64,000 bases of DNA from Neisseria macacae ATCC 33926 (GCF_022749495.1 NZ_CP094241.1:2108001-2172000), one strand, 5' to 3'; numbered from the stretch's first letter, positions 34,249-43,691 are shown. The notes: generated by a model from the letters alone, not told the origin. A program made the numbers and translations.

Positions 34249-34729
34249 GTGAATATCCTTTGATGATCTACAAAATTTAATTGACGGTTTTGACGAAACC
34301 TGTACAACAGGTTTTTCAGACGACCTCAAATGAAGGCTGCCCGAATCAATAAAAAATAAGTGATGGGAAATCTGTGTTTGGGAATGGAAATTTATGATTT
34401 TGAGATATTTAGGTACAGAATCGTTTACGAATGAACAAATGAAATCTGTCATATTACAAAACAATTTAGGAATATATATCATTTCTATTACATCATCAAG
34501 AATTTAACTTGCTATTATTTACATAAATCTGTTGTTTTCGCATATTTGCAACAAATATGGCAAGGGGTCGTCTGAAAGCGTTTCAGACGACCCCGAATTG
34601 ATTGTAAACAATACTATTCACATAGTCATAATTTATTTTCCAGACACTGTCTCCCCCATATGTAAGCAATTTGGGCTATCCCTATGTTTTCCTTTATAAT
34701 ACCTGCCTCTTTGACCTCTTCCCTCCTCC
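34249..34729. other. Divergent promoter region hemO / pqiA
   Basis: 481 bp that must hold the promoters of hemO (minus) and pqiA (plus). It is AT-rich, with a DUS hairpin at 34563-34594 and one single DUS about 34316-34328. I looked for a clear Fur box before hemO and found only weak resemblance. No gene is evident. Confidence 0.4.
34563..34594. terminator. DUS inverted repeat in the hemO-pqiA gap
   Basis: GGGGTCGTCTGAAA and TTTCAGACGACCCC form a stem with a 3-base loop. Both neighbouring genes point away from it, so it does not end a known transcript and may serve only as uptake sequence. Confidence 0.7.
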
Positions 34730-36040
34730 ATGAAACCGATTCCTAGCTATACGCGCTGGTGGCGTTATAAATCCTACCTGCCCGACGCATCGCTGCCGGC
34801 GCATACGGTGGATTGCCCGGACTGTGGCAACCGCATGGATATTCCGCGCCTGCGGCAGGGGCAGGAAGCACATTGTCCGGTGTGCAATCATGAAGTGGTT
34901 GAGGTGGAAAACAATCCTTATGTTGCGCCGCTGGCTTACGCGACGACTTCGCTGATTTTGATGGCGTTTGCGTACAGCATGGTTTATATCCGCGTGGAAC
35001 TCTTTGGCGTAACATCCGTCCTGTCGCTGCCTGAAATGATGCGGCTTTTGATTTATCAGGATTACGGTTTTCTGGCGGAAGTGATGTTCGTCCTCACTTT
35101 CGGTGCGCCGGTATTGTTTTTGCTGCTTTGTTTGTACGTTTATACCGCGTTGGTGCGCGAGCGGGCGTATCCTGCGCTGCGGTTTGCGACGCGGGTTTTG
35201 GTCAGGCTGCGTCATGCGATTATGGTGGATGTGTTCTTTATTTCCACTTTGGTGGCGTATATCAAGCTCTCGTCTGTGGCGGAGGTTGAATTCGGCTCGG
35301 CATTTTATTTGATGTTTGCGCTGTCGGTCATGCTGATTCGGACTTCGGTCTCGATTCCTCAGCATTGGGTTTATTATAAAATCCACAGGCTGACGGGCGG
35401 AGATGCGGTGCAAACGGCATCCGAAGACAAAACCTGTTGCAGCCGCTGCCTGTATTTCCGCGATAAAGACGAGCAGCCTTGCGAGGTCTGCGGTGCGGAT
35501 TTATACCGCCGCCGCCCGAAAAGCCTGAGCATTTCGCTGGCATTTTTGATTGCGGCGTTTATCCTGTATTTCCCTGCAAATATTCTGCCGATTATGATTT
35601 CGTCGAACCCTACCGCGCTGGAAGTCAATACGATTTTCAACGGCATTGTGTATATGTGGAACGATGGCGACAGGCTGATTGCGGTGATTATTTTCAGCGC
35701 GAGTATTTTGGTGCCGGTATTGAAGATTATCGCGATGGCGGTTTTGATTGCGTCTGCTTATTTCAAACCGCCGATGAGCGCGCCGAAAATGTCGGTGCTT
35801 TACCGGATTACCGAATCCATCGGCCGCTGGTCGATGATTGATATTTTTGTGATTATTATTTTGATGAGTTCGTTCCACACCAACATGGCGCGCGTCGTCC
35901 CCGGCGGGGCGGCGGTTTATTTCTGCCTGGTGGTGGTATTGACCATGCTGTCTGCCTATTATTTCGACCCCCGCCTGATTTGGGACAGGCAGCAGCAGCT
36001 TTCAGACGACCCCGATTCCGACGATAACCAGAAACAATGA
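34730..36040 (+). CDS. pqiA: Paraquat-inducible protein A (intermembrane lipid transport)
   Basis: 436-residue inner-membrane protein made of two PqiA repeats, each preceded by a zinc-ribbon-like CxxC pair: DCPDCGNRM and HCPVCNHEVV first, and CCSRCLYFRD then CEVCGADLY second. About eight membrane segments. With PqiB and PqiC it forms a tunnel for lipid transport between inner and outer membranes. The start is the ATG at 34730. Its stop overlaps the pqiB start (ATGA). A DUS at the 3' end spells LSDDPDSDD. Confidence 0.95.
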   Translation: MKPIPSYTRWWRYKSYLPDASLPAHTVDCPDCGNRMDIPRLRQGQEAHCPVCNHEVVEVENNPYVAPLAYATTSLILMAFAYSMVYIRVELFGVTSVLSLPEMMRLLIYQDYGFLAEVMFVLTFGAPVLFLLLCLYVYTALVRERAYPALRFATRVLVRLRHAIMVDVFFISTLVAYIKLSSVAEVEFGSAFYLMFALSVMLIRTSVSIPQHWVYYKIHRLTGGDAVQTASEDKTCCSRCLYFRDKDEQPCEVCGADLYRRRPKSLSISLAFLIAAFILYFPANILPIMISSNPTALEVNTIFNGIVYMWNDGDRLIAVIIFSASILVPVLKIIAMAVLIASAYFKPPMSAPKMSVLYRITESIGRWSMIDIFVIIILMSSFHTNMARVVPGGAAVYFCLVVVLTMLSAYYFDPRLIWDRQQQLSDDPDSDDNQKQ

Positions 36041-37698
36041 AAAAACACGATTCTTCTCAAACGCATCGCGCACCCGCGCGCGTCAAAAAAACCAATGTCT
36101 TCACATCTATCGTGTGGCTGATTCCGCTGATTGCGCTGATTGCGGGCGGCTGGCTGCTGGTAAAGGACATTCGCAACCGAGGTCCGGTCGTCACGCTTTT
36201 GATGGACAGCGCGGAAGGCATTGAAGTCAACAACACGGTGATTAAAGTGTTGAACGTCGATGTCGGACACGTTACCCGCATCAAACTGCGTGACGACCAA
36301 AAGGGCGTGGAAGTCACCGCCCAGCTTAACGCCGATGCGAAAGACCTCATCCGCAGCGATACGCAGTTTTGGGTGGTGAAACCACGCATCGACCAAAGCG
36401 GCGTAACCGGTTTGAGCACGCTCCTGTCCGGCTCGTATATCGCGTTCACGCCGGGCAAAAGCAATGAAACGAAGGATGTATTTGAAGTGCAGGACATCCC
36501 GCCGATTGCCGCCATCGGGCAAAGCGGCCTGCGCCTGAAGCTGGTCGGTCAAAACGATAAAATCCTCAACGTCAGCAGCCCCGTACTTTATGAAAACTTT
36601 ATGGTCGGACAGGTAGAAAGCGCGCATTTCGAGCCTGCCGACCAAACCGTGCATTACACCATCTTCATCCAAAGCCCGAACGACAAATTGATTAATTCAG
36701 AAAGCCGCTTTTGGCTAGAGAGCGGCATCAATATCGAAACCACAGGCAGCGGCGTGAAACTCAATTCCGCCCCTCTGCCTGCGTTGCTTTCCGGCGCAAT
36801 TTCGTTTGATTCGCCGAAAACCAAAAACAGCAAAAATGTGAAAAGCGAAGACAGTTTTACGCTTTACGACAGCCGCAGCGAAGTGGCAAACCTGCCCGAC
36901 GACCGTTCGTTGTATTACACCGCGTTTTTCAAACAGTCCGTGCGCGGTCTGACCGCAGGCTCGCCCGTCGAATACAAAGGGCTGAATGTTGGCGTGGTTT
37001 CCGACGTTCCCTATTTCGACCGCAACGACAGCCTGCATCTGTTTGAAAACGGCTGGATTCCCGTGCGCATCCGCATCGAGCCGTCGCGCATGGAAATCAA
37101 TGCCGACGAACAAAGCAAAGAACATTGGAAACAACAATTCCAAGCCGCTTTGGGCAAAGGTCTGACCGCCACCATCTCCAGCAACAACTTGATTACCGGC
37201 AGCAAAATGGTCGAACTGACCGACCAACCCTCGTCTTCGCCCAAGCTGCGACCGCACACTGTTTACGCAGGCGATACCGTCATTGCCACACAAGGCGGCG
37301 GTTTGGATGATTTGCAGGCAAAAGTGGCGGATTTACTGGAGAAATTCAACAATCTGCCGTTGGATAAAACCGTTGCCGGGTTGAACGGCTCGCTTGCCGA
37401 ACTCAAATCCACCCTCAAATCCGCCAATGCCGCTTTAAGCTCCATTGACAAACTGGTCGGCAAACCGCAAACGCAAAACATTCCGAACGAGCTGAACCAA
37501 ACCCTGAAAGAATTGCGTCAAACCCTGCAAGGCGTATCGCCGCAATCACCCATCTACGGCGACGTGCAAAATACCCTGCAAAGTTTGGACAAAACCCTCA
37601 GGGACGTACAGCCCGTCATTAATACTTTGAAAGAAAAACCCAATGCGCTGATTTTCAACAGCAGCAGCAAAGACCCCATCCCGAAAGGAAGCCGATAA
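36037..37698 (+). CDS. pqiB: Intermembrane transport protein PqiB (three MCE domains)
   Basis: 553-residue protein with one N-terminal membrane anchor (about 25-42, SIVWLIPLIALIAGGWLLV) and three consecutive MCE/MlaD domains (roughly 45-145, 160-260 and 285-400), which stack into a hexameric tube across the periplasm. A long helical tail follows (about 415-535). It has the family VTLLMDSAEGIEVNNTVIKVLNVDVGHV in domain 1 and the third-domain segment GSPVEYKGLNVGVVSDV. Overlaps pqiA by 4 bases and pqiC by 1 base, so the three are coupled. Confidence 0.95.
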   Translation: MKKHDSSQTHRAPARVKKTNVFTSIVWLIPLIALIAGGWLLVKDIRNRGPVVTLLMDSAEGIEVNNTVIKVLNVDVGHVTRIKLRDDQKGVEVTAQLNADAKDLIRSDTQFWVVKPRIDQSGVTGLSTLLSGSYIAFTPGKSNETKDVFEVQDIPPIAAIGQSGLRLKLVGQNDKILNVSSPVLYENFMVGQVESAHFEPADQTVHYTIFIQSPNDKLINSESRFWLESGINIETTGSGVKLNSAPLPALLSGAISFDSPKTKNSKNVKSEDSFTLYDSRSEVANLPDDRSLYYTAFFKQSVRGLTAGSPVEYKGLNVGVVSDVPYFDRNDSLHLFENGWIPVRIRIEPSRMEINADEQSKEHWKQQFQAALGKGLTATISSNNLITGSKMVELTDQPSSSPKLRPHTVYAGDTVIATQGGGLDDLQAKVADLLEKFNNLPLDKTVAGLNGSLAELKSTLKSANAALSSIDKLVGKPQTQNIPNELNQTLKELRQTLQGVSPQSPIYGDVQNTLQSLDKTLRDVQPVINTLKEKPNALIFNSSSKDPIPKGSR

Positions 37699-38216
37699 TG
37701 CGCCTCTTCCCGATTGCCGCCGCCCTGACGCTTGCCGCCTGCGGCACCGCGCAAAGCCCGCAATATTTCGTCCTGCCCGACAGCCAATACATCCGGCCGG
37801 CGGCGCAAGGCAGTGAAATCACGGTCAAAGTCAACCTTGCCGAACCGCTCGCCAACGGCGGCCTCGTTTATCAAACCGACGCGTATCACGTGAATCTGGC
37901 GAAGAACCACCTTTGGGCAGCGTCGCTTGACGGCGCGTTGGCGGCGAACTTCAGCAACAAACTCAACCGCCTCAACCCGCGCCATACTTTCGTTCCCGCC
38001 TCACGCAGCCAAAGTGGCCAAACCCTGAAAATCTATATCGAAGCTTTCCAAGGCAGCTATCAGGGGCAGACTACCGTCAGCGGCTACGCCCTGTGGCCGG
38101 ACGGACGCAACAAACCGTTTGACGTTACCACCCCGCAACAAGGCGACGGTTATACCGCCATGCTGGAATCTTTGGAAAACGGTTTGAACGAAGCAGCAAA
38201 AAGCATTGCCTATTGA
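37698..38216 (+). CDS. pqiC: PqiC-like outer-membrane lipoprotein
   Basis: 172-residue lipoprotein of the PqiC/ABC-auxiliary family. Signal MRLFPIAAALTLAAC with lipobox LAAC puts the lipidated Cys at 15. The mature domain carries YFVLPDS, LVYQTDAYHVNLAKNHLWAASLDGAL, typical of the family, and forms the outer-membrane end of the PqiAB tube. Its ATG shares a base with the pqiB stop (TAATG). Length is normal. Last gene of the operon; a DUS follows at about 38219. Confidence 0.93.
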   Translation: MRLFPIAAALTLAACGTAQSPQYFVLPDSQYIRPAAQGSEITVKVNLAEPLANGGLVYQTDAYHVNLAKNHLWAASLDGALAANFSNKLNRLNPRHTFVPASRSQSGQTLKIYIEAFQGSYQGQTTVSGYALWPDGRNKPFDVTTPQQGDGYTAMLESLENGLNEAAKSIAY

Positions 38217-38282
38217 TGAGGTCGTCTGAAAACCCATGTTGTGGGTTTTGCCAAAACCATTGATCGTGCAAAAGGAAGAAAC

Positions 38283-38924
38283 ATGCAAAACATCACGCTC
38301 TATACCCATCCCTTTTCACGCGGCAGATACGTCGTATGGATGCTCAAAGAATGCGGCGCGGAATACACCGTCGTACCGGTCCAGTTCGGCACGCAAATGA
38401 AATCCGCCGAATATCTCGCCATCAATCCCCAAGGGCAAGTCCCCGCACTGAAATTCGGTGATGCCGTACTGACCGAATCGACCGCCATCATTACCTTTTT
38501 GGCAGAACAATTCCCCGACAAACACCTTATCCCCGCCGCAGGTACGTTGGAGCGCGGCGAATACTACCGCTGGATGTGCATATTGATGCACCTCGAATAC
38601 GCAGCCTTCAACAAACTGCACAACCTGCCTGTCGATACGCCCGAATGCCGCCGCCAAATCGGTTACGGCGATTTCGATACCGCATGGAACACATTGCGCG
38701 AACACTTGAAAAACCGCGACTACATCGTCGGCAACAGCTTTACCGCGATGGATTTGTACTGCTCCGCGCTGATTCTGCACTTAACGCAAAATTGGAAAGT
38801 GTTGCCCGCCGATGAAACCGACGTATTGCAACGCTACGCCGCCAAACATCTCGCCCGCCCCGCTTTCGCCGAAACCACAGCATGGATGCTGGAAACCGCC
38901 GCCCAAATGCCGCCTGTTGCATAA
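38283..38924 (+). CDS. Glutathione S-transferase family protein (copy 1)
   Basis: 213 residues. N-terminal thioredoxin-like half (ITLYTHPFSRGRYVVWMLKECGAEYTVVPV; the glutathione-binding cis-Pro in QVPALKF; and LTESTAIITFLAEQF), then an all-helical half. Probably conjugates or reduces compounds with glutathione in the cytoplasm; the substrate is not known. It lies directly upstream of a near-identical paralogue. The start at 38283 is the conserved MQNITLYT; RBS AAAGGAAG lies just before it. The upstream leader with a DUS is also duplicated in the second copy. Confidence 0.93.
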   Translation: MQNITLYTHPFSRGRYVVWMLKECGAEYTVVPVQFGTQMKSAEYLAINPQGQVPALKFGDAVLTESTAIITFLAEQFPDKHLIPAAGTLERGEYYRWMCILMHLEYAAFNKLHNLPVDTPECRRQIGYGDFDTAWNTLREHLKNRDYIVGNSFTAMDLYCSALILHLTQNWKVLPADETDVLQRYAAKHLARPAFAETTAWMLETAAQMPPVA

Positions 38925-39008
38925 ATCAAGATTATTAGAACCGAAAGGTCGTCTGAAACCTACTGCGCGGGTTTCGCCAAAAACATTCACAACGCAAAAG
39001 GAAAAGAC

Positions 39009-39650
39009 ATGCAAGACATCACGCTCTACACCCATCCCTTTTCACGCGGCACATACGTCGTATGGATGTTGAAAGAATGCGGTGCGGAATACACCGTTGT
39101 CCCCATCCAATTCGGCGCACAGATTCAGTCCGCCGAATATCTCGCCATCAATCCCCAAGGGCGGGTTCCCGCGCTCAAATTCGGTGATACCGTATTGACT
39201 GAATCGCTCGCCATCATTACCTTTTTGGCGGAACAGTTCCCCGACAAACACCTCATCCCTGCCGCAGACACATTGGAACGCGGCGAATACTACCGCTGGA
39301 TGTGCCTGTCGCTGCACCTCGAATACGCAGCCTTCAACAAACTGCACAACCTGCCTGTCGATACGCCCGAGCGCCGCCGCCAAATCGGTTACGGCGATTT
39401 TGATACCGCATGGAACACCTTGCGCGAACACTTGAAAAACCGCGACTACATTATCGGCAACAGCTTTACCGCGCTGGATCTGTACTATTCCGGGCTGATT
39501 CTGCTCTTAACGCAAAACTTTAAAGTATTGCCTGCCGATGAAACCGATGTATTGCAACGCTACGCCGCCAAACATCTCGCCCGTCCCGCCTTTGCCGAAA
39601 CCATGGCATGGGCGCAGGAAACCGTTGCCCAAATGCCGCCTGCGGAATAA
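39009..39650 (+). CDS. Glutathione S-transferase family protein (copy 2)
   Basis: 213 residues, the same length as copy 1 and differing from it at about 26 positions (roughly 88% identical by hand count). Differences cluster around the active-site helices (SRGTYVV against SRGRYVV) and the substrate-pocket region (CLSLHLEY against CILMHLEY; YYSGLILLLTQNF against YCSALILHLTQNW), as expected if substrate range has drifted. The leader, including DUS and a GGGTTTYGCCAAAA segment, is shared with copy 1. It arose by tandem duplication. Confidence 0.93.
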   Translation: MQDITLYTHPFSRGTYVVWMLKECGAEYTVVPIQFGAQIQSAEYLAINPQGRVPALKFGDTVLTESLAIITFLAEQFPDKHLIPAADTLERGEYYRWMCLSLHLEYAAFNKLHNLPVDTPERRRQIGYGDFDTAWNTLREHLKNRDYIIGNSFTALDLYYSGLILLLTQNFKVLPADETDVLQRYAAKHLARPAFAETMAWAQETVAQMPPAE

Positions 39651-39669
39651 ATCAAGGCTATTAAAACAA

Positions 39670-39718
39670 AAAAGTCGTCTGAAAACCTGATTGAGAAGGG
39701 CTTTCAGACGACCTTTTA
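39670..39718. terminator. DUS inverted repeat between the GST pair and gloA
   Basis: AAAGTCGTCTGAAAAC (a variant) faces CTTTCAGACGACCTTTT; the first arm has a one-base change from AG-mucDUS. Convergent genes on both sides. Confidence 0.7.
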
Positions 39719-39734
39719 TCAGACGATTGGAAAA

Positions 39735-40142
39735 TCAGTATTTCACCGAATCATTACCGCTGTTTTTTTGGATAAATTCAATTTTATAACCGTCAGGATC
39801 TTCCACAAAAGCAATAACGGTTGTGCCGTGCATCATCGGTCCTGCCTCGCGCACGACTTTGCCGCCTTTTTGTCTGACCCGTTCGCAAGCCTCATACGCA
39901 TCATCCACTTCCACTGCGATATGACCGTAAGCGTTGCCGATATCATAGCTTTCCGTATCCCAGTTGTGCGTCAATTCCAGTACGGTATTTTCAGCCTCAC
40001 CGCCGTAACCGACAAACGCCAAAGTAAACCGTCCTTCGGGATAATCGTGGCGGCGCAGCAAAGACATGCCTAAAACATTTTGATAGAAGTCCAAAGATTT
40101 TTCGAGGTTGCCAACGCGCAACATCGTATGGAGCAGTCGCAT
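39735..40142 (-). CDS. gloA: Lactoylglutathione lyase (glyoxalase I)
   Basis: Converts the methylglyoxal-glutathione hemithioacetal to S-lactoylglutathione. 135 residues. The metal ligands of the family are all visible: His 5 in RLLHTM, Glu in NTVLELTHNW, His in AYGHIAVEV and Glu in YKIEFIQK. Short form typical of the Ni-dependent bacterial enzymes. Convergent with the GST pair; all use glutathione. Confidence 0.96.
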   Translation of the reverse strand: MRLLHTMLRVGNLEKSLDFYQNVLGMSLLRRHDYPEGRFTLAFVGYGGEAENTVLELTHNWDTESYDIGNAYGHIAVEVDDAYEACERVRQKGGKVVREAGPMMHGTTVIAFVEDPDGYKIEFIQKNSGNDSVKY

Positions 40143-40334
40143 AATATATTCCTTTTATATTGTTTTAAAAACAGATTTTATCATAGTTCGCCCTAAGCGC
40201 CGATTGTCTGCACGGAACGAAATAGCGACACATTTTATCCATAAGAAACAACTTTTTCATCCGTCAGGCAGCCATCCTCGTTTTTCAGACGACCTTGCTT
40301 TATAATTATGCTTTATGTGTTTTTCAGAACCATC

Positions 40335-41747
40335 ATGAAGTTAAGACAAACAGCCACTCTTTTATGGCTGTCCATCCTCTCTTTGCCGGCATTTGCCATC
40401 GATTTCGGCCGCATCCCTCAAGACGAAATTTCCGTGTATGTTCAAGAATTGGACAGTGGAAACGTCTTGGTCGATCACCGTTCGAATGTGCCGGTCAACC
40501 CCGCATCGACCATGAAGCTGGTTACAGCGTTTGCCGCATTTAAAGCTTTGGGCGGCGATTACCGCTGGACGACCCAATTTAAAAGTGACGGCACGATTCA
40601 AGGCGATACCTTGCAAGGCGATATTTACTGGGTCGGCAGCGGAGACCCTGTTTTCGACCAAGAAGGCTTGGTCGGGATGCAGCAGCAATTGCGCGATAAA
40701 GGCATACGCAAAATCACCGGCGGCTTGGTACTCGACCGCCATTTATGGGGAGATATTCAAAATCCGAGCGATTTCGAATCCGATGTCGGCTCTCTATTTA
40801 TGACGCCGCCCGACCCGCATATGCTGGCTTACAAAGTCGTATCGGTCAAACCGGAACGCAATGACATGGGCGGAGTGGATCTTGTGACCAACCCGCCCCT
40901 TCCCGATATTAAAATCGACAACAAAATCAACGTCACGCCATCAAACGCATCCTGCAAAGCCTTGCAAAACCATATGCGCGCAAACTACAAAGGCGGCGTA
41001 TTGCATGTTTCCGGCAAAGTTCCGGAATCGTGTTTGGGCAATGAAATGTACGTCAACATGTTGAACATGCGTGAATTTGTACAAAAGAGCTTTATCAACC
41101 AATGGCGTTATTCAGGCGGAGAAATTACCGACGGCATCAGGGCAGCATCCGTACCACCTCATTCCAAAACGCTGGCAGTACACCAATCCAAACCCATGTC
41201 TGCCATTTTGACGGACATGAACAAATATTCGAATAATCTGATTGCGCGCTCCGTATTCCTGAAATTGGGAGGCGAGCATTCCGGCAACTCCGCCTTGCAG
41301 CAAGCCTCTTCAGCCGTAAAACGTGAATTGGCTACCGCGGGCGTGGATACGGAAAACTTGGTCTTGGAAAACGGTTCGGGCCTATCCCGCCGTGAACGCG
41401 TCAGCGCCAATATGTTGGCGCAAATGCTGGAAAAAGCCTATTTCAGCCCGTTCAAACAAGACTTCATCGATACCTTACCCATTGCTGGTAAAGATGGCAC
41501 GCTGAAATACCGCCTCAAACAGGCAGGCCCTGCCCTGCGCCTGAAAACGGGTACGCTCAAAGATGTACGCGCCCTCGCCGGATATTGGCTGGGAGACAAA
41601 CCCAAGATCGTGGTGGTGGTGATTAACAGTCCGAATGCAACCAACTATCTGAATGATTTGGATAAACTGGTTTCAAAAATCGTACAGCCCGGCGGTGACG
41701 CTTGGATTGATGCGAAAATGAAGTGCGCAGAACGAATGGAAGCTTAA
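40335..41747 (+). CDS. dacB: D-alanyl-D-alanine carboxypeptidase/endopeptidase (PBP3/PBP4 type)
   Basis: Periplasmic low-molecular-mass penicillin-binding protein that trims peptidoglycan. 470 residues with a signal peptide (MKLRQTATLLWLSILSLPAFA). Active-site motifs are S58-T-M-K61 in NPASTMKL, S-N-N in KYSNNLIAR and K-T-G in RLKTGTLKDV. The long insertion between the first two motifs is typical of the dacB/PBP4 class and of gonococcal PBP3. The start at 40335 is chosen by the signal peptide; an ATG nine codons upstream is less likely. A single DUS lies 40 bases upstream. Confidence 0.95.
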   Translation: MKLRQTATLLWLSILSLPAFAIDFGRIPQDEISVYVQELDSGNVLVDHRSNVPVNPASTMKLVTAFAAFKALGGDYRWTTQFKSDGTIQGDTLQGDIYWVGSGDPVFDQEGLVGMQQQLRDKGIRKITGGLVLDRHLWGDIQNPSDFESDVGSLFMTPPDPHMLAYKVVSVKPERNDMGGVDLVTNPPLPDIKIDNKINVTPSNASCKALQNHMRANYKGGVLHVSGKVPESCLGNEMYVNMLNMREFVQKSFINQWRYSGGEITDGIRAASVPPHSKTLAVHQSKPMSAILTDMNKYSNNLIARSVFLKLGGEHSGNSALQQASSAVKRELATAGVDTENLVLENGSGLSRRERVSANMLAQMLEKAYFSPFKQDFIDTLPIAGKDGTLKYRLKQAGPALRLKTGTLKDVRALAGYWLGDKPKIVVVVINSPNATNYLNDLDKLVSKIVQPGGDAWIDAKMKCAERMEA

Positions 41748-41756
41748 AAAGCATCA

Positions 41757-41806
41757 AAACACTTCAGGCAGCCGAAGAAATGACTTTCCGGCTGCCTGAA
41801 GTGTTT
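41757..41806. terminator. Perfect terminator with Simonsiella-like DUS core
   Basis: AAACACTTCAGGCAGCCG and its reverse complement form an 18 bp stem with a 14-base loop and a T run. Each arm carries GGCTGCCTGAA, 11 of the 12 bases of AG-simDUS, in place of the local dialect. It lies between dacB and the convergent terC. Confidence 0.85.
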
Positions 41807-41853
41807 TTCAGAGGTCGCAAATCCTACTGTTCCGTTTTACTGCATGAAACAGG

Positions 41854-42930
41854 TCACGAATCGGCTTTACCTTTATTTTTCTTATCAGGGAAAATGAAGG
41901 AAGCGGCAATCCCGCAGGTCAGCACAACCAATACAACCAGCAAAGACGTATTGGGCGAAATGTCCCATCCGTGATGGAACATATGATTGCTCGCCGACAA
42001 GCCCAGTTTGGCAGCGATGAAGAACAGCAACACAACCACTGCCTTTTCCAAATGAACCAAATAGCCCTTCAACGCTTCCAATACGAAATAAAGCGTACGC
42101 AAGCCCAAAATGGCGAACATCATGGCACTGTAAACAATCAACGGTTCTTTAGATACGGCAATCACCGCAGGTACGCTGTCAAACGCGAACATCACGTCCG
42201 ACAACTCAATCACTGCCAAACATAAAAACAGCGGCGTCGCGACCAACTGCCCTTTACGCATTTTCTGAGGATGGTTATTTTCAGGATGCTTGAGGTCTTC
42301 ACCCGCCGGCTCAAGCCGCACCTCGGGATATTGCTCATGCGCTTTTTTCAACTCCTCGCCTTTTAAGAAAAAATGGCTGCCGTAAAGACGGGGAAACACA
42401 GGGAAAAAACGATGGACCGCACGATATGCCAAATGTTCGGAATAATCGGCATCTTCTTCGCCCTCCTCTTCATCCCGACGCAGCATCATAACGGCGGTAT
42501 AGCCGACAATGACGGCAAAAACCACTTCCACAATCGGCCCCAATGCCAACAGTCCGGCACCGATGGCGACAAAAATCATGCGGAAAATAATCGCGCCGAT
42601 AATCCCCCAGTACAAAACACGGTGGCGCAGGCCCTCAGGCACTTTAAACCAAGCAAAAACCGCCATCATTAAAAACAGATTATCTACGGACAATACTTTT
42701 TCCAAAGCATAGCCGGTAAAGAACAGGCTGGCGGCTTCACTGCCGTGATGAACCCACAAAAATGCGCCGAACAAAATCGATATCAATACCCAAAACAGCG
42801 ACCATATCACAGCACTTTTCAGCGACATCGGTTTGTTGTCCCTATGGGCGAATAAATCGATGGCAATCGCGCCCACAGACAAAATCACGAAAACGGCGAC
42901 GGTTTCAATGGGGAAACCCAAATGGTTCAT
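41854..42930 (-). CDS. TerC-family membrane protein
   Basis: 358 residues, about nine membrane segments. TerC signatures: LEKVLSVDNLFLMMAVFAWF and CLAVIELSDVMFAFDSVPAVIAVSKEPLIVYSAMMFAILGLRTLYFVLE, with conserved Asp residues in the membrane that are likely metal contacts. Family members export manganese or act with secreted metalloproteins. The acidic cytoplasmic loop (RRDEEEGEEDADYSEH) is an unusual Asp/Glu cluster. No yybP-ykoY riboswitch could be recognised in the 84 bp before the upstream Correia element. Confidence 0.93.
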   Translation of the reverse strand: MNHLGFPIETVAVFVILSVGAIAIDLFAHRDNKPMSLKSAVIWSLFWVLISILFGAFLWVHHGSEAASLFFTGYALEKVLSVDNLFLMMAVFAWFKVPEGLRHRVLYWGIIGAIIFRMIFVAIGAGLLALGPIVEVVFAVIVGYTAVMMLRRDEEEGEEDADYSEHLAYRAVHRFFPVFPRLYGSHFFLKGEELKKAHEQYPEVRLEPAGEDLKHPENNHPQKMRKGQLVATPLFLCLAVIELSDVMFAFDSVPAVIAVSKEPLIVYSAMMFAILGLRTLYFVLEALKGYLVHLEKAVVVLLFFIAAKLGLSASNHMFHHGWDISPNTSLLVVLVVLTCGIAASFIFPDKKNKGKADS

Positions 42931-43014
42931 AAAAAGCCTTTGTTATCAAAATAAAGCGTAAGTATAGTGAAACAACGCGGAATAATATAGAGAAATCCAA
43001 TAAAGATAATGTAA
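42931..43014. other. Leader between terC and Correia element
   Basis: 84 bp AT-rich DNA that presumably carries the terC promoter. It holds no open frame and no repeat. Confidence 0.3.
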
Positions 43015-43171
43015 TATAGTGGATTAACTTTAAACCAGGGTGGCGTTACCTCGCCTTAGCTCAAAGAGAACGATTCTCTAAGGTGCTGAAGCACCAAGTG
43101 AATCGGTTCCGTACTATCTGTACTGTCTGCGGCTTCGTCGCCTTGTCCTGATTTAAATTTAATCCACTATA
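43015..43171. repeat. Correia element (long form, 157 bp)
   Basis: Complete with both ends and the internal block, in the opposite orientation to the copies at 21.9, 30.7, 49.2, 58.0 and 62.2 kb. It lies between terC and the putP leader. Confidence 0.95.
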
Positions 43172-43228
43172 TTTCCGACAACCGGCACAAACCGGATTCC
43201 GCTCTTTATCCACGCCCGACAGACCTGT

Positions 43229-43262
43229 AAGGGGTCGTCTGAAAATTTCAGACGACCCCTTG
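43229..43262. terminator. DUS inverted repeat in the terC-putP gap
   Basis: AAGGGGTCGTCTGAAA and TTTCAGACGACCCCTT form a very tight hairpin with almost no loop. Its two neighbours diverge, so it is not obviously a terminator. Confidence 0.75.
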
Positions 43263-43297
43263 CCTTTTCTCATCGACTTCCTAAACCCTATCCGATT

Positions 43298-43312
43298 TAT
43301 AGTGGATTAACT
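43298..43312 (+). repeat. Solo Correia end
   Basis: TATAGTGGATTAACT followed by unrelated sequence. It is a lone terminal repeat 127 bp away from the complete copy, probably a remnant of another element. Confidence 0.6.
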
Positions 43313-43691
43313 TGTTGTCTGATTACATTCAATCCGCATCCGTTTCCAAATGCTTCAGAAAGATAGTTTCAAGCCTATTTAAATGCAATATTTTTCAAGA
43401 TAATTTGTAAACTAATGTTTTTAATATGGTTTGAAAAATATTTCAGTAAAACCGGCAAGCAACGGTCATCATGAGCTTTGCAAGCCTACTGTTTTCAGGT
43501 ATCCTCAAACGGATTATTTACAACTTAATATGTTTTAATTACATATCTAATTGAATTAATAAATGATTTATTTCTAACAAGCTACAAAAAATAGAAATTT
43601 CCGCTGTATTTTAATTAGAAAAATGTTTGGGCGTGGATTGCCTGCAATTTCATCAGCCCGTGATTTTGAAGTTTTAGATGAGGAATAGTAC
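43313..43691. other. AT-rich leader upstream of putP
   Basis: About 380 bp of markedly AT-rich DNA with many TTTAAT and ATAAAT runs and no reading frame worth calling. It must contain the putP promoter and probably regulator sites. The RBS GAGGAAT lies just before the putP ATG. No DUS. Confidence 0.45.

Noticed and set aside
34480..34530. A Fur box upstream of hemO
   Set aside because: The AT-rich segment gives at best about 8 of 19 matches, no better than chance for such DNA.
42931..43014. A yybP-ykoY manganese riboswitch before terC
   Set aside because: Only 84 bp of leader is available and no conserved core could be found by eye.
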